Positions 23,071 through 34,060 of a DNA stretch of 64,000 nucleotides are shown piece by piece. The DNA is taken from contig MU404158.1 in the NCBI GenBank assembly GCA_022695795.1, forward strand, positions 62,001-126,000, read 5' to 3'. How positions within the stretch are numbered: position 1 is the stretch's first letter; each line of letters opens with the position of its first letter. This DNA is from Biscogniauxia marginata (Eukaryota > Ascomycota > Sordariomycetes > Xylariales > Xylariaceae). Made by a program: the position numbers and the translations under genes. Below the pieces are notes generated by a model. It did not search any database. It had not been told where the DNA came from and saw only the letters and a program-made list of their open reading frames with translations.

Positions 23071-25425
23071 CCCCTCGGCCAGCTTCGCTATTTCACGATC
23101 GACGTCAAATTCTCTTATGCTACGTCTGTCTTCCCCAGCTCCCTTCGTCTCTTCTTCATCTGATAGGTAGGTAATGCTAGCCTGCTATTAGGAGCTAGCT
23201 TCAGCAGCTCGGGTTGAGGATTCCCGGGACCTTGTTGCTACAGTCCGTCCTCTACCTACATTTCGCGTAGCCAATCACCGGCCTACCGTCTCTGTTGACT
23301 GCTGTAGGGCAGAATCATCTGTCACTCATTAATGGTCCGGCATCGGTCCGGGTTGTCACTCGGGAAAATAAGATGGACATGGGGGGCGACCTGGATACTC
23401 AATACGGGTAGCCGAATCTCGTATCCGCGATGCGTTTTTACCCTGAAACATATCCTGTAATCCGTACCGGGCATCTCATTCACTTGTAGTCGATAGGATG
23501 GGTTTGGGCTACCATCTGAGCGTGAAAAGACTTGTTAAATGTCTTTAAGTATCACCACCCGGCCTATAGTCCGCCGGTGCCACTTCAAATTTAGGTTATG
23601 CTCTTTTACTATCGCTTTGCTTCGCTGCAGAGCGTCACTGTCTACAGAGCCAACCCAGAGATCGTGGTTGTCAGGATGGGGTTGTATTCAGGTAGTCGGC
23701 TAGGCGGCCCTGCTGACACTGCAATACAACCGAAGACGTCAGATCCATCTCAGTAACAGGCCCTGTCACCTATCTTCGCAACTAAACTAGAGCTGAAGAC
23801 TACTTATACAATTTCAGATCTCAGCTCTACGCTATCGTGGGTTGGTCATGAATCCGATACATGACCGGCCACGTCTTTCTACCAATTGTCTTGTATGGGA
23901 TAAAGAGAAAGAAAAGGGGTGAATGACATCTCGGAGCGCGCGCAGTTGGAATTCACCAGCCTAATGATAAAGTGCCGTGCGCCAGCCACTTGCTAACCTT
24001 TCTAGCATTCTGCCCCTTTTGAGTGTTTTTCGGTTTCTGCCCGCGCCAGCCACTTCTACCTATCGCGTTGAAGAGCATGACTGGCATCATGGTTCAAGAC
24101 GCACATCTATGAGATCGACCCCAAGAGCCAATTATCGCCGCACTTTACCCTGATAAGAAATCCCAAGCTATCCCCTCCGGCAGGGATTCTTATGCCGACC
24201 TTATCCAGCACCACAGTGATGACAGGGTCAAGGTCTGTGGCAACCATGATGAACGAGTAACGCAGCAGTGGTGCTCGTGGGCAGCACGAGTCACGATAAT
24301 GTTGCGCATTTCCATCTTTGAGGATCGCGTGATTTCCGTCAGCAGACGAGGCCATGATGAGCAGTAATGAGACTCACAACTACAGCTGCACACAAGTCGG
24401 GAATACCTAGCGGGAAATAGCAGGCGCAGCCAGCCACCAGCTCGAGTGTCTCTTTTCCGTTCTTGAGGTTCCTTTCTACATGTCTAGAGACTGTTCTAGG
24501 CACGAGTTGGGTCTCTCGGCAATCTGCAGTCCTGAATCAAGCTATGTAAAGATCTAAACGGAACCTGACTTATGTAGGCAGCCTAGTTTATGATTATTGA
24601 TTCCAAGTGGGCTATATACTAAGGCTACATGCGCTTTATTAGACTACCTAATACGTACTGCGTTTAGCTATAAAGGTAGGTAGGCATGTAGTCCGGGGGA
24701 AAATATCCCCCAATCCTAGTTTGGCGGCAGCTCAGCACTCAGCCCCCGAATTGATATCGCTAAAGGCTGCCCCTTTTTCTCGAAATTTACAATTACAAGG
24801 TATTATTGAGCTTTCCCCGGTCCGCTAAGCGCATCTCCCGCTTTCTGACCAAGGTTTCAATCAAGATCTAGCAAGGCTTGATTCGGCGTAAGCTCAGCCC
24901 ATCCCCATTCGGAGGCATGTTTCCTATACTGCTTAATTAGATCGCCATATGGCTATCAGGTACTCTGTAACCCTGCCCAACCCCCGCTCCGCCTTGAGCG
25001 GATTCAACGACATAGCAAGGGATGGCGTTGAGCTCTATATAACCATTATCTGTAAGGTTGGTACCCGAACTGGTGCCTGGCGCCGCGGCGCCGCGGGCTG
25101 GTAGATCCGGGGCCAGCCACTTGACTATGCCGGCCTAAAGCAGGAGGCACTGGTACCTAGGTAGTAAAACAGACGCCGTCCGCCCGTGGCTTACGAGGGT
25201 CGGAAAGGCACAATGGTCCCACGCGTGACAGGCCCTAGGTAGTGGTAGTCTTCGTCGTCTAACGTACGCGACTCTGTATGTCTCTATCTGTTGCACTACC
25301 TAGGTAAAAACCTACTGCATTGAACTCACTATAGGTAGATGTTGTAATACGGAACCGAGAACGAAATGCCTGAATGTAACTCCTCTAAGCCAAGTTGAAA
25401 AAACCCCCAAGAGTCTTACCACACA

Positions 25426-26860
25426 TCACACTAATCCCGTTCTGTCATATCCCATCCGGTCCAACAAATAGAACACTGCATCCGCAGCACGGTCGAAAAG
25501 GACGGCGTGACTTGGCTGCAGGACGGGAGCAAAAACCATAGCAGGGCCGCTAGATTTGAAATCTAAATGACAGAATTGCCTCCCTTCAGCGGCGGCACAT
25601 ATTAGCCGCACCGGCTGACTTGCCGATCCTGCGTATTCGCCGGCATGCATGCCTTATCAACCATATGCCATTACCACCCTCTCTCCGAAGCTCTGTCATC
25701 AATGGGAAAAGGAAGAAAAAGAAACGGAGATAGAGAAATGCTAAAAATAGCCCGCCGGGACCTCTTGTTAAGCGACTTAGGTTGTAACCGACGCTTGGCT
25801 AATCGGGCGATGCCGTCCAAGCGGGTATATACGCTGGGAAGTCGCTTTAAACTTGGACCTGCGAGTGATAATAGACTCACTATGCATATACCGGCACGAC
25901 CGAAAGCTCGTTTGGGGTCTAGGGGCCCAAGTTTCTGGTACGGCGCAAAGGATCATCTGTTCCGTTCTTGGACATCGCCGGAAACATTGCTCTTGCTCTA
26001 GAACGGATGGTACGGATCAACTTCTATTCAGCAATGCTACTACTGGAGATTCAATAGATTTAAGCAAGATTAATGAACTAGACGAAAGAGTAACGTGGAA
26101 GTTTCAACTCATCGCGATATACACAACCCATAAAGACACCAACGGGGAATTGATATGCTATCCTGTCGCCTTAGATAAATTTCTTTATAATAATTCAAAA
26201 TCATGAACTGAAACCATAGTCATATAATGTTCTTATAGCTATACAGTATATGCATATTCTCAATGTATAGAAACCATCTGTATTTTACTTCTTAGTAAGA
26301 GTATAAAGGGTAGGTTAGTAACTACCTAGGTAGATAAAAACCTTAAGGTAGAGAGCTCCTATAAGCACACACATCAGATGCCGAGGTAGGTTTGAAATAT
26401 GTCCCTTTATCTCATAGCCAGTTTATATTTATACCTAGTTTGCAATCTACATAGGCAGTTCAAGCTTCAATCTAGCATCGTCCGCATTTTATATGCTTTC
26501 TGCGTAACCACCCAACCCGGACGCCAGTGGTACGAAATGTTTGCCAGAAAAGTACCTAATGATTAAACCACCCAAGTCCTGGAAATACTACTGAAGACCC
26601 CAGGGACTCTGTCAACATATCCGTTCAAGGGGTCGTCTTCATCAAGGCGAAGACGGCTTAAAATCAATATATATATATATATATATATTCTGGGATTAAA
26701 CACACTTGCTTTCGTGTGCTTCACTTATATAGTAAGTAAGAGCTCACACCAATGGGTGGTGATGGTTGCTGGGCAAGGTGTGTATATATGGGGAGTAGGT
26801 ATAACATTACCTACGTACAGTACACGGGGGTGTCTCTATATATTTAAAGTGGAACCGCTT
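25426..26860. other. intergenic with unassigned short frames
   Basis: Open frames at 25645-26001 and 25853-26206 have no recognisable domain. The second ends in a moderately protein-like stretch (about residues 55-117) but lacks an ATG in context. An (AT)11 run is at 26667-26688. I would not call a gene here. Confidence 0.3.
26667..26688. repeat. (AT)11 microsatellite
   Basis: Eleven perfect AT units upstream of the primase gene. Confidence 0.85.
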
Positions 26861-27004
26861 AACGCGACATCGCGCCTCGACGCGGTTCTCGTGAATTGAC
26901 TTTCCCGATTGAGACCCCCTACGGAAAACCCACCCGGTGTGGATTTCATATAGGATACAAGCCATCACTGACGTTCGAAATTGCGAAAAACCGCGTGTAC
27001 TGCA
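26861..27004 (+). promoter_or_regulatory. primase promoter with two ACGCG motifs
   Basis: ACGCGA at 26862-26867 and ACGCGG at 26880-26885 lie about 120-140 bp upstream of the primase ATG. ACGCG is the MBF core that drives G1/S expression of replication genes in yeasts. The MSH2 promoter in this same window holds three such cores. Confidence 0.4.
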
Positions 27005-28809
27005 ATGCCTCACTCAGTATCGCCTGGATCCCATAGTCCTCTCGCAGCCGCCGAAGAAACAATGGACGCCTTAGTCCTGAACGGCGACAGCCAAGCCGCC
27101 GACACCGACATCACCATGGCCGAAGCGACCAACGGCGAGGAAAACAAGGACGTAAAGCTAGAGGACCTGTTTGCCGATGTCGACTCGGACGACGAGTTTT
27201 CGGGTTCGAAACCCAAAGAAAACAAGCCGTCCAGCCCGGCGGCGGCACCGACATCTCCAATGTGAGTTGGGCTGGCAGCTCGAGACGTCCTGACTGCGAA
27301 TCCTGGCCCAGTCTAGTTCTGACCTGGCTTGTGTACTAGAGATGTCGAGACGGACTACAAGGCGTCAGACCCCGAGATCATGCGCATGTTCTACCAACGA
27401 CTGTTTCCCTGGCGCTACCTCTTCCAATGGCTAAACCACAGCCCGATGCCCACCAACGACTTCGGACACCGCGAGTTCGCCTTGACGTTGCCCGGCGACA
27501 TCTACAGCCGATATAACTCGTACCCGTCCGCTGATCTGTATGTGAACCACCCTTGCCTTATGATCTCCTCTTTCCGGCGTCTTCACACTTTTACTTCGCT
27601 TTGGGCGTATATGCTGACTGCTCTAGGCTCCGCAAAGACATCTTGCTGAAGATGCCCTCACGTTTCGAGATCGGCCCCGTATACACGACCAACCCACGCG
27701 ACCGCAAGACGATGCGGAACCAGAGCGCCTTCAAGCCGCTCTCGAAGGAGCTGTGCTTCGATATAGACCTGACAGACTACGACGACATCCGGACCTGCTG
27801 CGACAAGGCCAACATCTGTGGCCGCTGCTGGCAGTTCATGACCATGGCTATCAAGGTCGTCGACACTGCGCTGCGTGACGATTTCGGCTTCAAGCACATC
27901 ATGTGGGTGTATTCCGGTCGCCGTGGTGCCCACGCCTGGGTCTGCGACAAGAAGGCGCGCACCATGGATGACCAGAAGCGCCGCGCCATTGCCGGCTACC
28001 TCGAGGTCATCCGTGGCGGCGCGCAGAGCGGCAAGAAGGTCAATGTGAAGAGGCCCTTGCACCCACATCTGAGGTGTGCTATATTTTCTCTCCCCCTCTC
28101 CCCCCTTAGTCCGACGGTAGAACCAAACTGACTGTCTTTCAGCCGAAGCCTCGAAATCCTAGCCCCGCACTTCCAGTCCGACGTTCTCGAGTCGCAAGAC
28201 CCGTGGTCGACGCCCGAGCGCGCCGAGCACCTGCTCTCGCTGCTGCCGGACCGCGTGCTCAACGACAGCCTGCGGAAGAAGTGGGACTCGTCCCCGGGTC
28301 GCGCGAGCGCCTCCAAGTGGGCCGACATCGACGCGCTGGCCAAGTCGGGCGCGAGCAAGAACCTCGACGTGCGCGCCCTGCTCGAGGCCAAGCAGGACGT
28401 CGTCCTCGAGTACACGTACCCGCGCCTCGATATCGAGGTCTCCAAGAAGCTGAACCATCTGCTCAAGTCCCCCTTCGTCGTCCACCCGGGCACGGGGCGC
28501 GTCTGCGTCCCCATCGACGCGCGCCGCGGCCTCGAGGATTTCGATCCCCTGTCCGTGCCCACCGTCCAGGGCCTCCTGGCCGAGATCGACGCCTGGGACG
28601 GCGGCGTCGTCAAGAAGGAGGAGGGCCAGGAAGAGGGGCAGGGATTGGACGCGAGTAGTAATAACAAGAAGAGCAGCGTGCAGGACTGGGAGAAGACCAG
28701 CCTGAAGCCGTACATCGAGCTCTTCCGCGGCTTCGTCCTCGCGCTCATGAAGGACGAGCGTGATCCTAAGGTTAAGCGAGAGAGAGAGGACGACGGGATG
28801 GAGTTTTAA
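27005..28809 (+). CDS. PRI1: DNA primase small (catalytic) subunit
   Basis: The catalytic subunit of the DNA polymerase alpha-primase complex synthesises RNA primers for replication. Four exons (27005-27261, 27340-27537, 27627-28073, 28143-28809) give 522 aa; introns are 78, 89 and 69 nt. An acidic, low-complexity N-terminus of about 90 residues precedes the prim-pol domain; a second ATG at 27063 is a possible start. The domain begins with IMRMFYQRLFPWRYLFQWLN. The catalytic DxD is Asp197/Asp199 in CFDIDLTDYDD. Zinc-ligand cysteines are in TCCDKANICGRCW, and the nucleotide-binding VYSGRRGAHAWVCD motif is intact. The C-terminal part includes the SRSLEIL helix and a long charged tail. The gene is convergent with the HAD gene at 29820-31644. 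High GC in exons contrasts with the AT-rich flanks. Confidence 0.95.
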
Positions 28810-29819
28810 TTTATCAAGAAAAAAAAAGTTAAAGTTAATAATAACTTGGTCATGAGCGGCAGTATGAGGCGGCGGTTTATTCTAGCTCTCTCGATTCAAC
28901 GACGCAATGTATTAATTTCGAGCCCCCCTTGTCTGGCGTGATGAAACAATATCCATACAAAAGCTACGACAGTATGATTTTATAGGGGCACTTATACATC
29001 TGTAAGGTTTTTCTTAACGCGATAGGAAATGGGAGTTCCGGATTTTTTTTTAAGGCGAGGAAGAGGGCAAAAAGGAGTTTTAGAGGTTTAACAGTGGTTA
29101 TATATATTTAGACGAAAACACCACACAATATATTATTACGCAACACACGCGCCTCGTTTTCTTTCTCTTTATAATCCACAACAGTGAGGTACATCAGCCG
29201 TTGCACTACTGTTCTGTCCACGTCGGAAGAAATTGATTAAGACTAAGTCCATACCTAGTCAGGTAGGACCCAACGAGGGGGTATTGTATCTCGATTTTAA
29301 ATCATGATACCCCCATCTTGCTGGGGGAGACATAGACTAAGAAAAGCAAAATAGCTTGCTTACACCTTTCTTTCTTGTCTTTCCCCTCTGTTCCCCTGGT
29401 CTCTTTGCCCCCCTCTTCTCTTCTTTTCTCCATGCCTAGAGGTCTCATAATCCTCTTTTCCTATGTATATTGCTTCTTCTTCGCAACGTCCAGAGTCGTG
29501 GTGCAGGGAAAAATACATTACCGAGATAGAGAGGGAGAGTGGGGAAGATAAAACTGCATCGAAAAAGGAGAATGTGACGCCTAGTATATACACATCCTGG
29601 GGACGAGGAATACGTGCTCCTTTCCGAGAATGCTCATTTTACCGAATGGCTTGAACAAGTAGCTACTAATAGGCAGATTTTCCATCGTGCGGCATATCTG
29701 TCATCTAAACTTCTCGCGGTAGTCGGCTGAACTGGTTCGATCTAAGCATTTGACGCCATTGTGGCTAGCCTTACATTCGTTTCATGCCAACTTCAGGGAT
29801 AAAAACGGACGTGGAATCA
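28810..29819. other. convergent spacer between PRI1 and the HAD gene
   Basis: 3' flanks of two convergent genes. An 8 bp inverted repeat (GGGGGTAT at 29277-29284, ATACCCCC at 29307-29314) is visible but has no assigned role. No gene is supported. Confidence 0.4.
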
Positions 29820-31644
29820 TTAGTAGAAGTTCTGCAGGTCAGGTCCGCCCGGGGGGCCGCCTTGCCAGTGACCCCCGTGCTGTTGAAACGGCGGGCCATA
29901 CTGGGGATTAGGTGGCGGCGGAGGCACCGGATGGGAGGGATGGGATTGAAACCCGTTCTGGGGCAAGGAGGGGAAAGTGTCGTCGTATGAGACGGAAGCA
30001 TTGGGACCGTAGCCACCCTGATTCTCGCGCGTGCCTACATCGTCTAGTGATCGGTAACCGCCTCTCCCTCCCCGGCCACTGCCCTTGCCGCCCCTGGCGC
30101 TGGCGCGGTAGCCTCGGTTGGGAGCACTGTTGCCTCTGAAGCCGCCCCTCTGATTTCCACCCCGTCCCTGATGACTTGACGTGTGGAACCCACGCGTATT
30201 ATTATGGTTGCCGTGGTTGCCGCTAAACTGGCGCGGCCGCCCATCCTCTTCGGCTGGATGTTTTCTCTTACCTCTGGGGTTAAACAGGCCGTCGTTCTCG
30301 TTCTCGACGGAGTTCTCAGACTCGATGCGCAGCATCACCTTCTCGCCCACTGTTGTCTCAAAGACGAAGGCCTTGTCGGCCGGTACGGGTTGCCAGTCCT
30401 GGATTTTGCCTGCATCTGCTGGACGTGCACCTCTTCTGGTCGCGAGCAAAACCATTGGTATTGGCTGGTCGGTATAGTACTTGGCCGTCAGCGGGACCGG
30501 CTTGACGGATACTGCCCAGATGCTATTTTCGTAGGAGCCTATAGCCGCAACTCTCCATTTCATCTTTGCATTCATGCCACCGACCTTGTCGAGTATGTGT
30601 TTCGGGCACGGCCGTGGGGTGATAATAATGGTGTTTGCGTGATACTTCAGATCCGCATCTGGCAAGCTGGCAGCGGCAAGCGCAATCAGTCGTTTGGTAT
30701 CCTCGGGTTTCATCATGTAACTTGTGAAAAACACGGTTTTTCGTATAACCAAGCGTTCATTACGGCCTCGTTGCGACCGCTGGCTTACAATGGTATTGTG
30801 GCTGTTGATGAGATGCTGTACCTCGGCAACCTCTACAACCGGATCCAGGTTTGTCGCAATCTCAGCTACTGGAATGACTTCTGCCATGATCGGACCGCGA
30901 TTGGCCGGGCCTCGAAGGCTCTGCAGGCGCTCGTTGTAATCGGCCATAAACTCCCTGAAGCTGATGACGTGTTTCGGGCGATCCTCGTATATGCGTATCT
31001 CCTGCGCTTGCTTGTATGTTTCCATCATGGACTCGAGGAACACCTGCTTGAAGTTGAGGGTGCTCCGGAACCGTTCATTGTTAGGACCGACGTCCGGTTT
31101 AAGCCCGATCAGATCGAAATCTAGCCTTTTACTCGCGACGATGCGCTTGATCAGATCGGAGAAGCCGCGCTCACTGCGCCCGGTCAACAGCACGCAGAGG
31201 GCATCCTTCTGCTTCATGCTCAGGCGAACAAGCTCGACGACCTTCTCGTTCCACCAGCCATCCCATGCGCGGGCCTCCTCCCGTTCGGCGCCTTCACCGG
31301 TGGCGGCTAAGATTCGCGAGTCATGCCACCACCCGCCATTTATGAAGATATCAGGGCTGCCTAGCTGGCCAAGGGTCTGTCCATTCCATATCTTCGGGTT
31401 CGGTAGAGGGGTCTGGAAGAGGGTGTTGTCGAAGTCGTAGACATGGATCGTATTTATCGTGTCCACGGCTACATATAGATACTATCAGTAAATGAAAACC
31501 ATGCCTGCCAGATCGCGATAATTTCAGAACTTCAGGCGTACCGGGAAGCTGCTTGCTCAAGATAGACCATCGGCTCAGAGACGTGACGGTGTAGTAACCG
31601 TTCGCAGAGCCATTCGGGACCCCATTGGAGTACTTGGACGCCAT
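29820..31644 (-). CDS. HAD-fold (Swiss Army Knife RNA-repair-like) protein with RGG tail
   Basis: Two exons, 31542-31644 and 29820-31468 with a 73 nt intron, give 583 aa. After a short leader the protein reads INTIHVYDFDNTLFQTP near residue 38: the D-x-D-N-T motif I of HAD phosphohydrolases. LCVLLTGRSERGF supplies the motif II Thr, and the IRIYEDRPKHVISF block resembles motif IV. In my recollection this set defines the fungal/plant 'Swiss Army Knife RNA repair-like HAD' family, inferred to process RNA ends. A middle region (about 215-370) is of unknown fold. Residues from about 400 are Gly/Arg/Asn-rich (many RGG/RG repeats, then Pro/Gln-rich to the end), typical of RNA-binding tails. The enzymatic reaction is inferred, not shown. 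It is divergent from the DUF167 gene. Confidence 0.8.
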
Positions 31645-32383
31645 GCTTGGGCGCAGAAGGCGATGTGGTCGAGGTCGGGAGAGTGCGCAGGTGGGAAAGG
31701 CAAAGTTACGGAAACATGTCGAGGGTGTCAAACGAGGAAGTACCTGGGTGAAAAGATAGCTAGTCTCCAGTTTCAGATGGCAATCTCGAAAATCCGCGTA
31801 GTTTTGACGGTGTCACTGTTTATTTGTTGAGGACAAAGACAATGCACATCAAAATCGACATTACCGTATCCCGTCCCGTCGACCTTAGTCAGGTAGTAGG
31901 TACGTACCTTAAAATACACAGGTACATCGGTACTCAGTACTTCGCACATGTACCATGGATGTATCAACCCCGGCCTCTTATGCGGGGACTGCCGGTAAAT
32001 AGCTACATAAAATGGCCTAAGCTCTAAGCTCTAATTTGAAAGAGGTAAACCGTACATCCAATGTATTCCGAGGTACACTACATACCTACATAACATACCC
32101 TTGGGTACCGACTATGTAAGTTTACCCTCAAATGTCAATCCAAATCATAGTATTTTGATGGCATAAAAAGTCTCTGCAACTCATAATTTCTACTCGTGTA
32201 TATTTCTGTCTTCAAAAGACATTTTTGTCTTTCTTTTCTTGCTAGAGTTTGCATCTACTGACCCCAAAATTATCCACCAGCAATTAACCCGCCGGCCGGT
32301 ATCTAGGAAACCAAAGAGGAACAACCAACTTTACACGGAGAAGTCTAGGTATCCGGCAGATAATATTCGAGGAAAAAAAAAGA
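31645..32383. promoter_or_regulatory. divergent promoter region (HAD gene / DUF167 gene)
   Basis: 739 bp between two divergent ATGs. It is AT-rich in the centre with CCTA-type units; I see no confident factor-binding cluster. The base composition rises in A just before the ATG at 32384 (A9 tract), as is common in fungal 5' leaders. Confidence 0.35.
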
Positions 32384-32841
32384 ATGGCGACCCGCAATGC
32401 TATCAGCCTCTTGAAGAAGTCGTCCGCCGAAGTCTTACAGTTGCGATGCCACGTTCGGCCGGGAGCAAGCAAGGTACGGGAAGGTGTAGCCGCTGTTACA
32501 GATGAATCCATCGAGCTCTGCGTATCAGCCGCACCGCAAGACGGGAAGGCAAACAAGGCCGTGATAGAAATACTGAGCGAGGTGAGTGTGATATTGCCCC
32601 GAGCCGAGTCGAGTTGCTCGACCCCATGGTTATTCTTTCTCGCCTGTGCTTAGACTTACACCGATGCTAGGTCTTAGGTGTGGCCAAGTCCGACCTACAG
32701 ATCACACATGGATCGAAGACCCGGGACAAGATAATCAGTGTGGCCAGCATTTGTTTCCAGCGTAAGGGGGTCGACAAGAGCGAGGACATCCTCATGCTAG
32801 TTAGGGAGAAACTACTTAGAGATGGACTAGCCCGAGGATGA
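32384..32841 (+). CDS. DUF167/YggU (UPF0235) family protein
   Basis: Two exons, 32384-32581 and 32671-32841 with an 89 nt intron (donor GTGAGT), give a 122-aa protein. It contains the YggU signature VRPGASK near residue 25 and VSAAPQDGKANKAVIEILSE near residues 48-67, where the P-x-D-G-K-A-N motif is diagnostic, then LGVAKSDLQITHGSKTRDK. The fold is a small alpha/beta domain conserved from bacteria to humans; its biochemical role is not established. It is convergent with the complex I subunit gene. Length is normal for the family. Confidence 0.9.
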
Positions 32842-33230
32842 ATGGGATCTAGCAAAGGCACTAGACCAGATTTAGATAATGGAGACGAGCTGGAATAACC
32901 TGTAAGCCATGTATTAGCTAGAAACCTTGCCCGTAATTCGAAAACAACGGTGTACATATTGCCAACATCATCAGAAAAAGATAGAACAATGTGGTGAGTA
33001 GAGGAATCATACTCGAAGTACGAGTCATAAACAGCCTCTAAGTAGATCATCATCGAAGGGAAAGCAAAAATTTAGAAATTCGGTCTCGTACTTACCAAGT
33101 CGGGCATCTGCAGCAAGCTAGCGAAGCAAAGCTCATCACGAAAGGGTAGGGGGCCTTGGAGCTGGAGGCGTAACATTGTGGAATCCGATTTTATATGTAC
33201 AAGTCTACGCGTGATACGGGATTCTCTCCT
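32842..33230. other. convergent spacer
   Basis: Short 3' flank shared by the DUF167 gene (+) and the complex I subunit gene (-). Nothing else is seen. Confidence 0.4.
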
Positions 33231-34060
33231 TCATTCGACGTTCGCTGAGACAGGGTTGATTTCGACACCGTACTTCTCCTTGAGTCGCTCCCGTCTCCGC
33301 TCCTCGTAGCCAGGTGGTTGAATCCCTGTGAAGACATTAGCGGGATTCGATTGACACTAGGTGGTAACAGGGAATATTTTCGGTGGGTAGCATTGTAACG
33401 TTTGGATTGGACGTACCTCTACCCTCTCCGATATTTGCTATTGTCTCGCTTATGGGCCGTCTACGATTCAATCGTAGGGTTTCCTTCCGCTCGTACTCGT
33501 CCAGTTCGGAAACACCTGACTTTTTTCCACGGAGGCTGCCACCCGTGTATTGAAGGGTAGATAGAAGCACCGCGAAAATTGTACCGAACCCAAGGATACG
33601 GGAAATGCGGCCGGCTAGTCAAACCGCATTAGCAAGCGTGAATACACACACCAACAGATCAATTAGCATCATACCTCTCAACCCTAGCGTTGAACCTGCG
33701 AGGAAGGATCCCACCGTGACGTTCAGAGTATCGTCCTTCTCTCGCAGGTTGGCAGTCGCATCTTTTGAGAAGGTATACACGGCGGCCACGGCACCTATGC
33801 AGCAGGTCAGTTAGGCTGTATCCCCTTCAGGAGGAGCTTGATTCAGGCGATAACATACTGAAGGTGGCAATAGTACTGCCGGTCCTGGTGAAGACACCCC
33901 AAGGTCCGATGTTGCGTTTGGCGAGTGAATTCTGAATGGCCGAAGCGAAGAGACCGACTCCACCACCGATCAGAGCACCATTGATACCCGATTTGAGCGC
34001 ATCCTTCTGGTGAAAAGGGTGCTCCTCCGGCGTGATCTTGATGGGATGAGGGTTCGCCAT
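33231..34060 (-). CDS. mitochondrial complex I subunit, NDUFA11/B14.7-like (Tim17 family)
   Basis: Four exons, 33859-34060, 33675-33794, 33417-33614 and 33231-33325, give 204 aa; introns are 64, 60 and 91 nt. The start MANPHPIKITPEEHPFHQKDALKS resembles the N. crassa 21.3 kDa subunit family from memory. Gly-rich hydrophobic segments follow (GALIGGGVGLFASAIQNSL, about residues 28-47; TRTGSTIATF; FLAGSTLGLRAGRISRI; FGTIFAVLLST), the four-helix pattern of the Tim17/22/23-NDUFA11 superfamily in the inner membrane. A charged C-terminal tail with EYERKETLRLNRRRPI and a final YEERRRERLKEKYG helix completes it. All splice junctions keep the frame and use GTATGT/GTATGA/GTACGT donors. Another Tim17-type protein is the main alternative. 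Confidence 0.85.

Larger units (their letters stand above)
20817..25425. other. gene-poor spacer upstream of SKN7
   Basis: The first few hundred bases are the presumed SKN7 promoter/5' leader, with hexanucleotide GTCGRG repeats at 20918-20941. Beyond this, no frame carries a recognisable domain. There are many TAGG/CCTA units, a GACCCTT triplicate (22742-22762) and a long A-run (23028-23053). A perfect 14 bp palindrome GGCGCCGCGGCGCC lies at 25079-25092. Confidence 0.4.

Noticed and set aside
25079..25092. Perfect 14 bp GC palindrome
   Set aside because: A single palindrome of this size in a GC-rich patch is not evidence of an operator or origin.
25853..26206. 117-codon plus-strand frame with a protein-like C-terminal half
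   Set aside because: It lacks an ATG in context and any recognisable domain or splice partner; kept only as a remark in the spacer entry.
27777..28748. Long minus-strand frames of 70-250 codons
   Set aside because: They are antisense to the GC-rich primase exons, where stop codons are rare by composition.
29277..29314. Inverted repeat as a transcription terminator
   Set aside because: An 8 bp stem with a 22 nt loop; Pol II 3' ends do not use such hairpins and no T-run follows.
30183..31124. 313-codon plus-strand frame
   Set aside because: It is antisense to the HAD-family coding exon, with no domain and no splice logic of its own.
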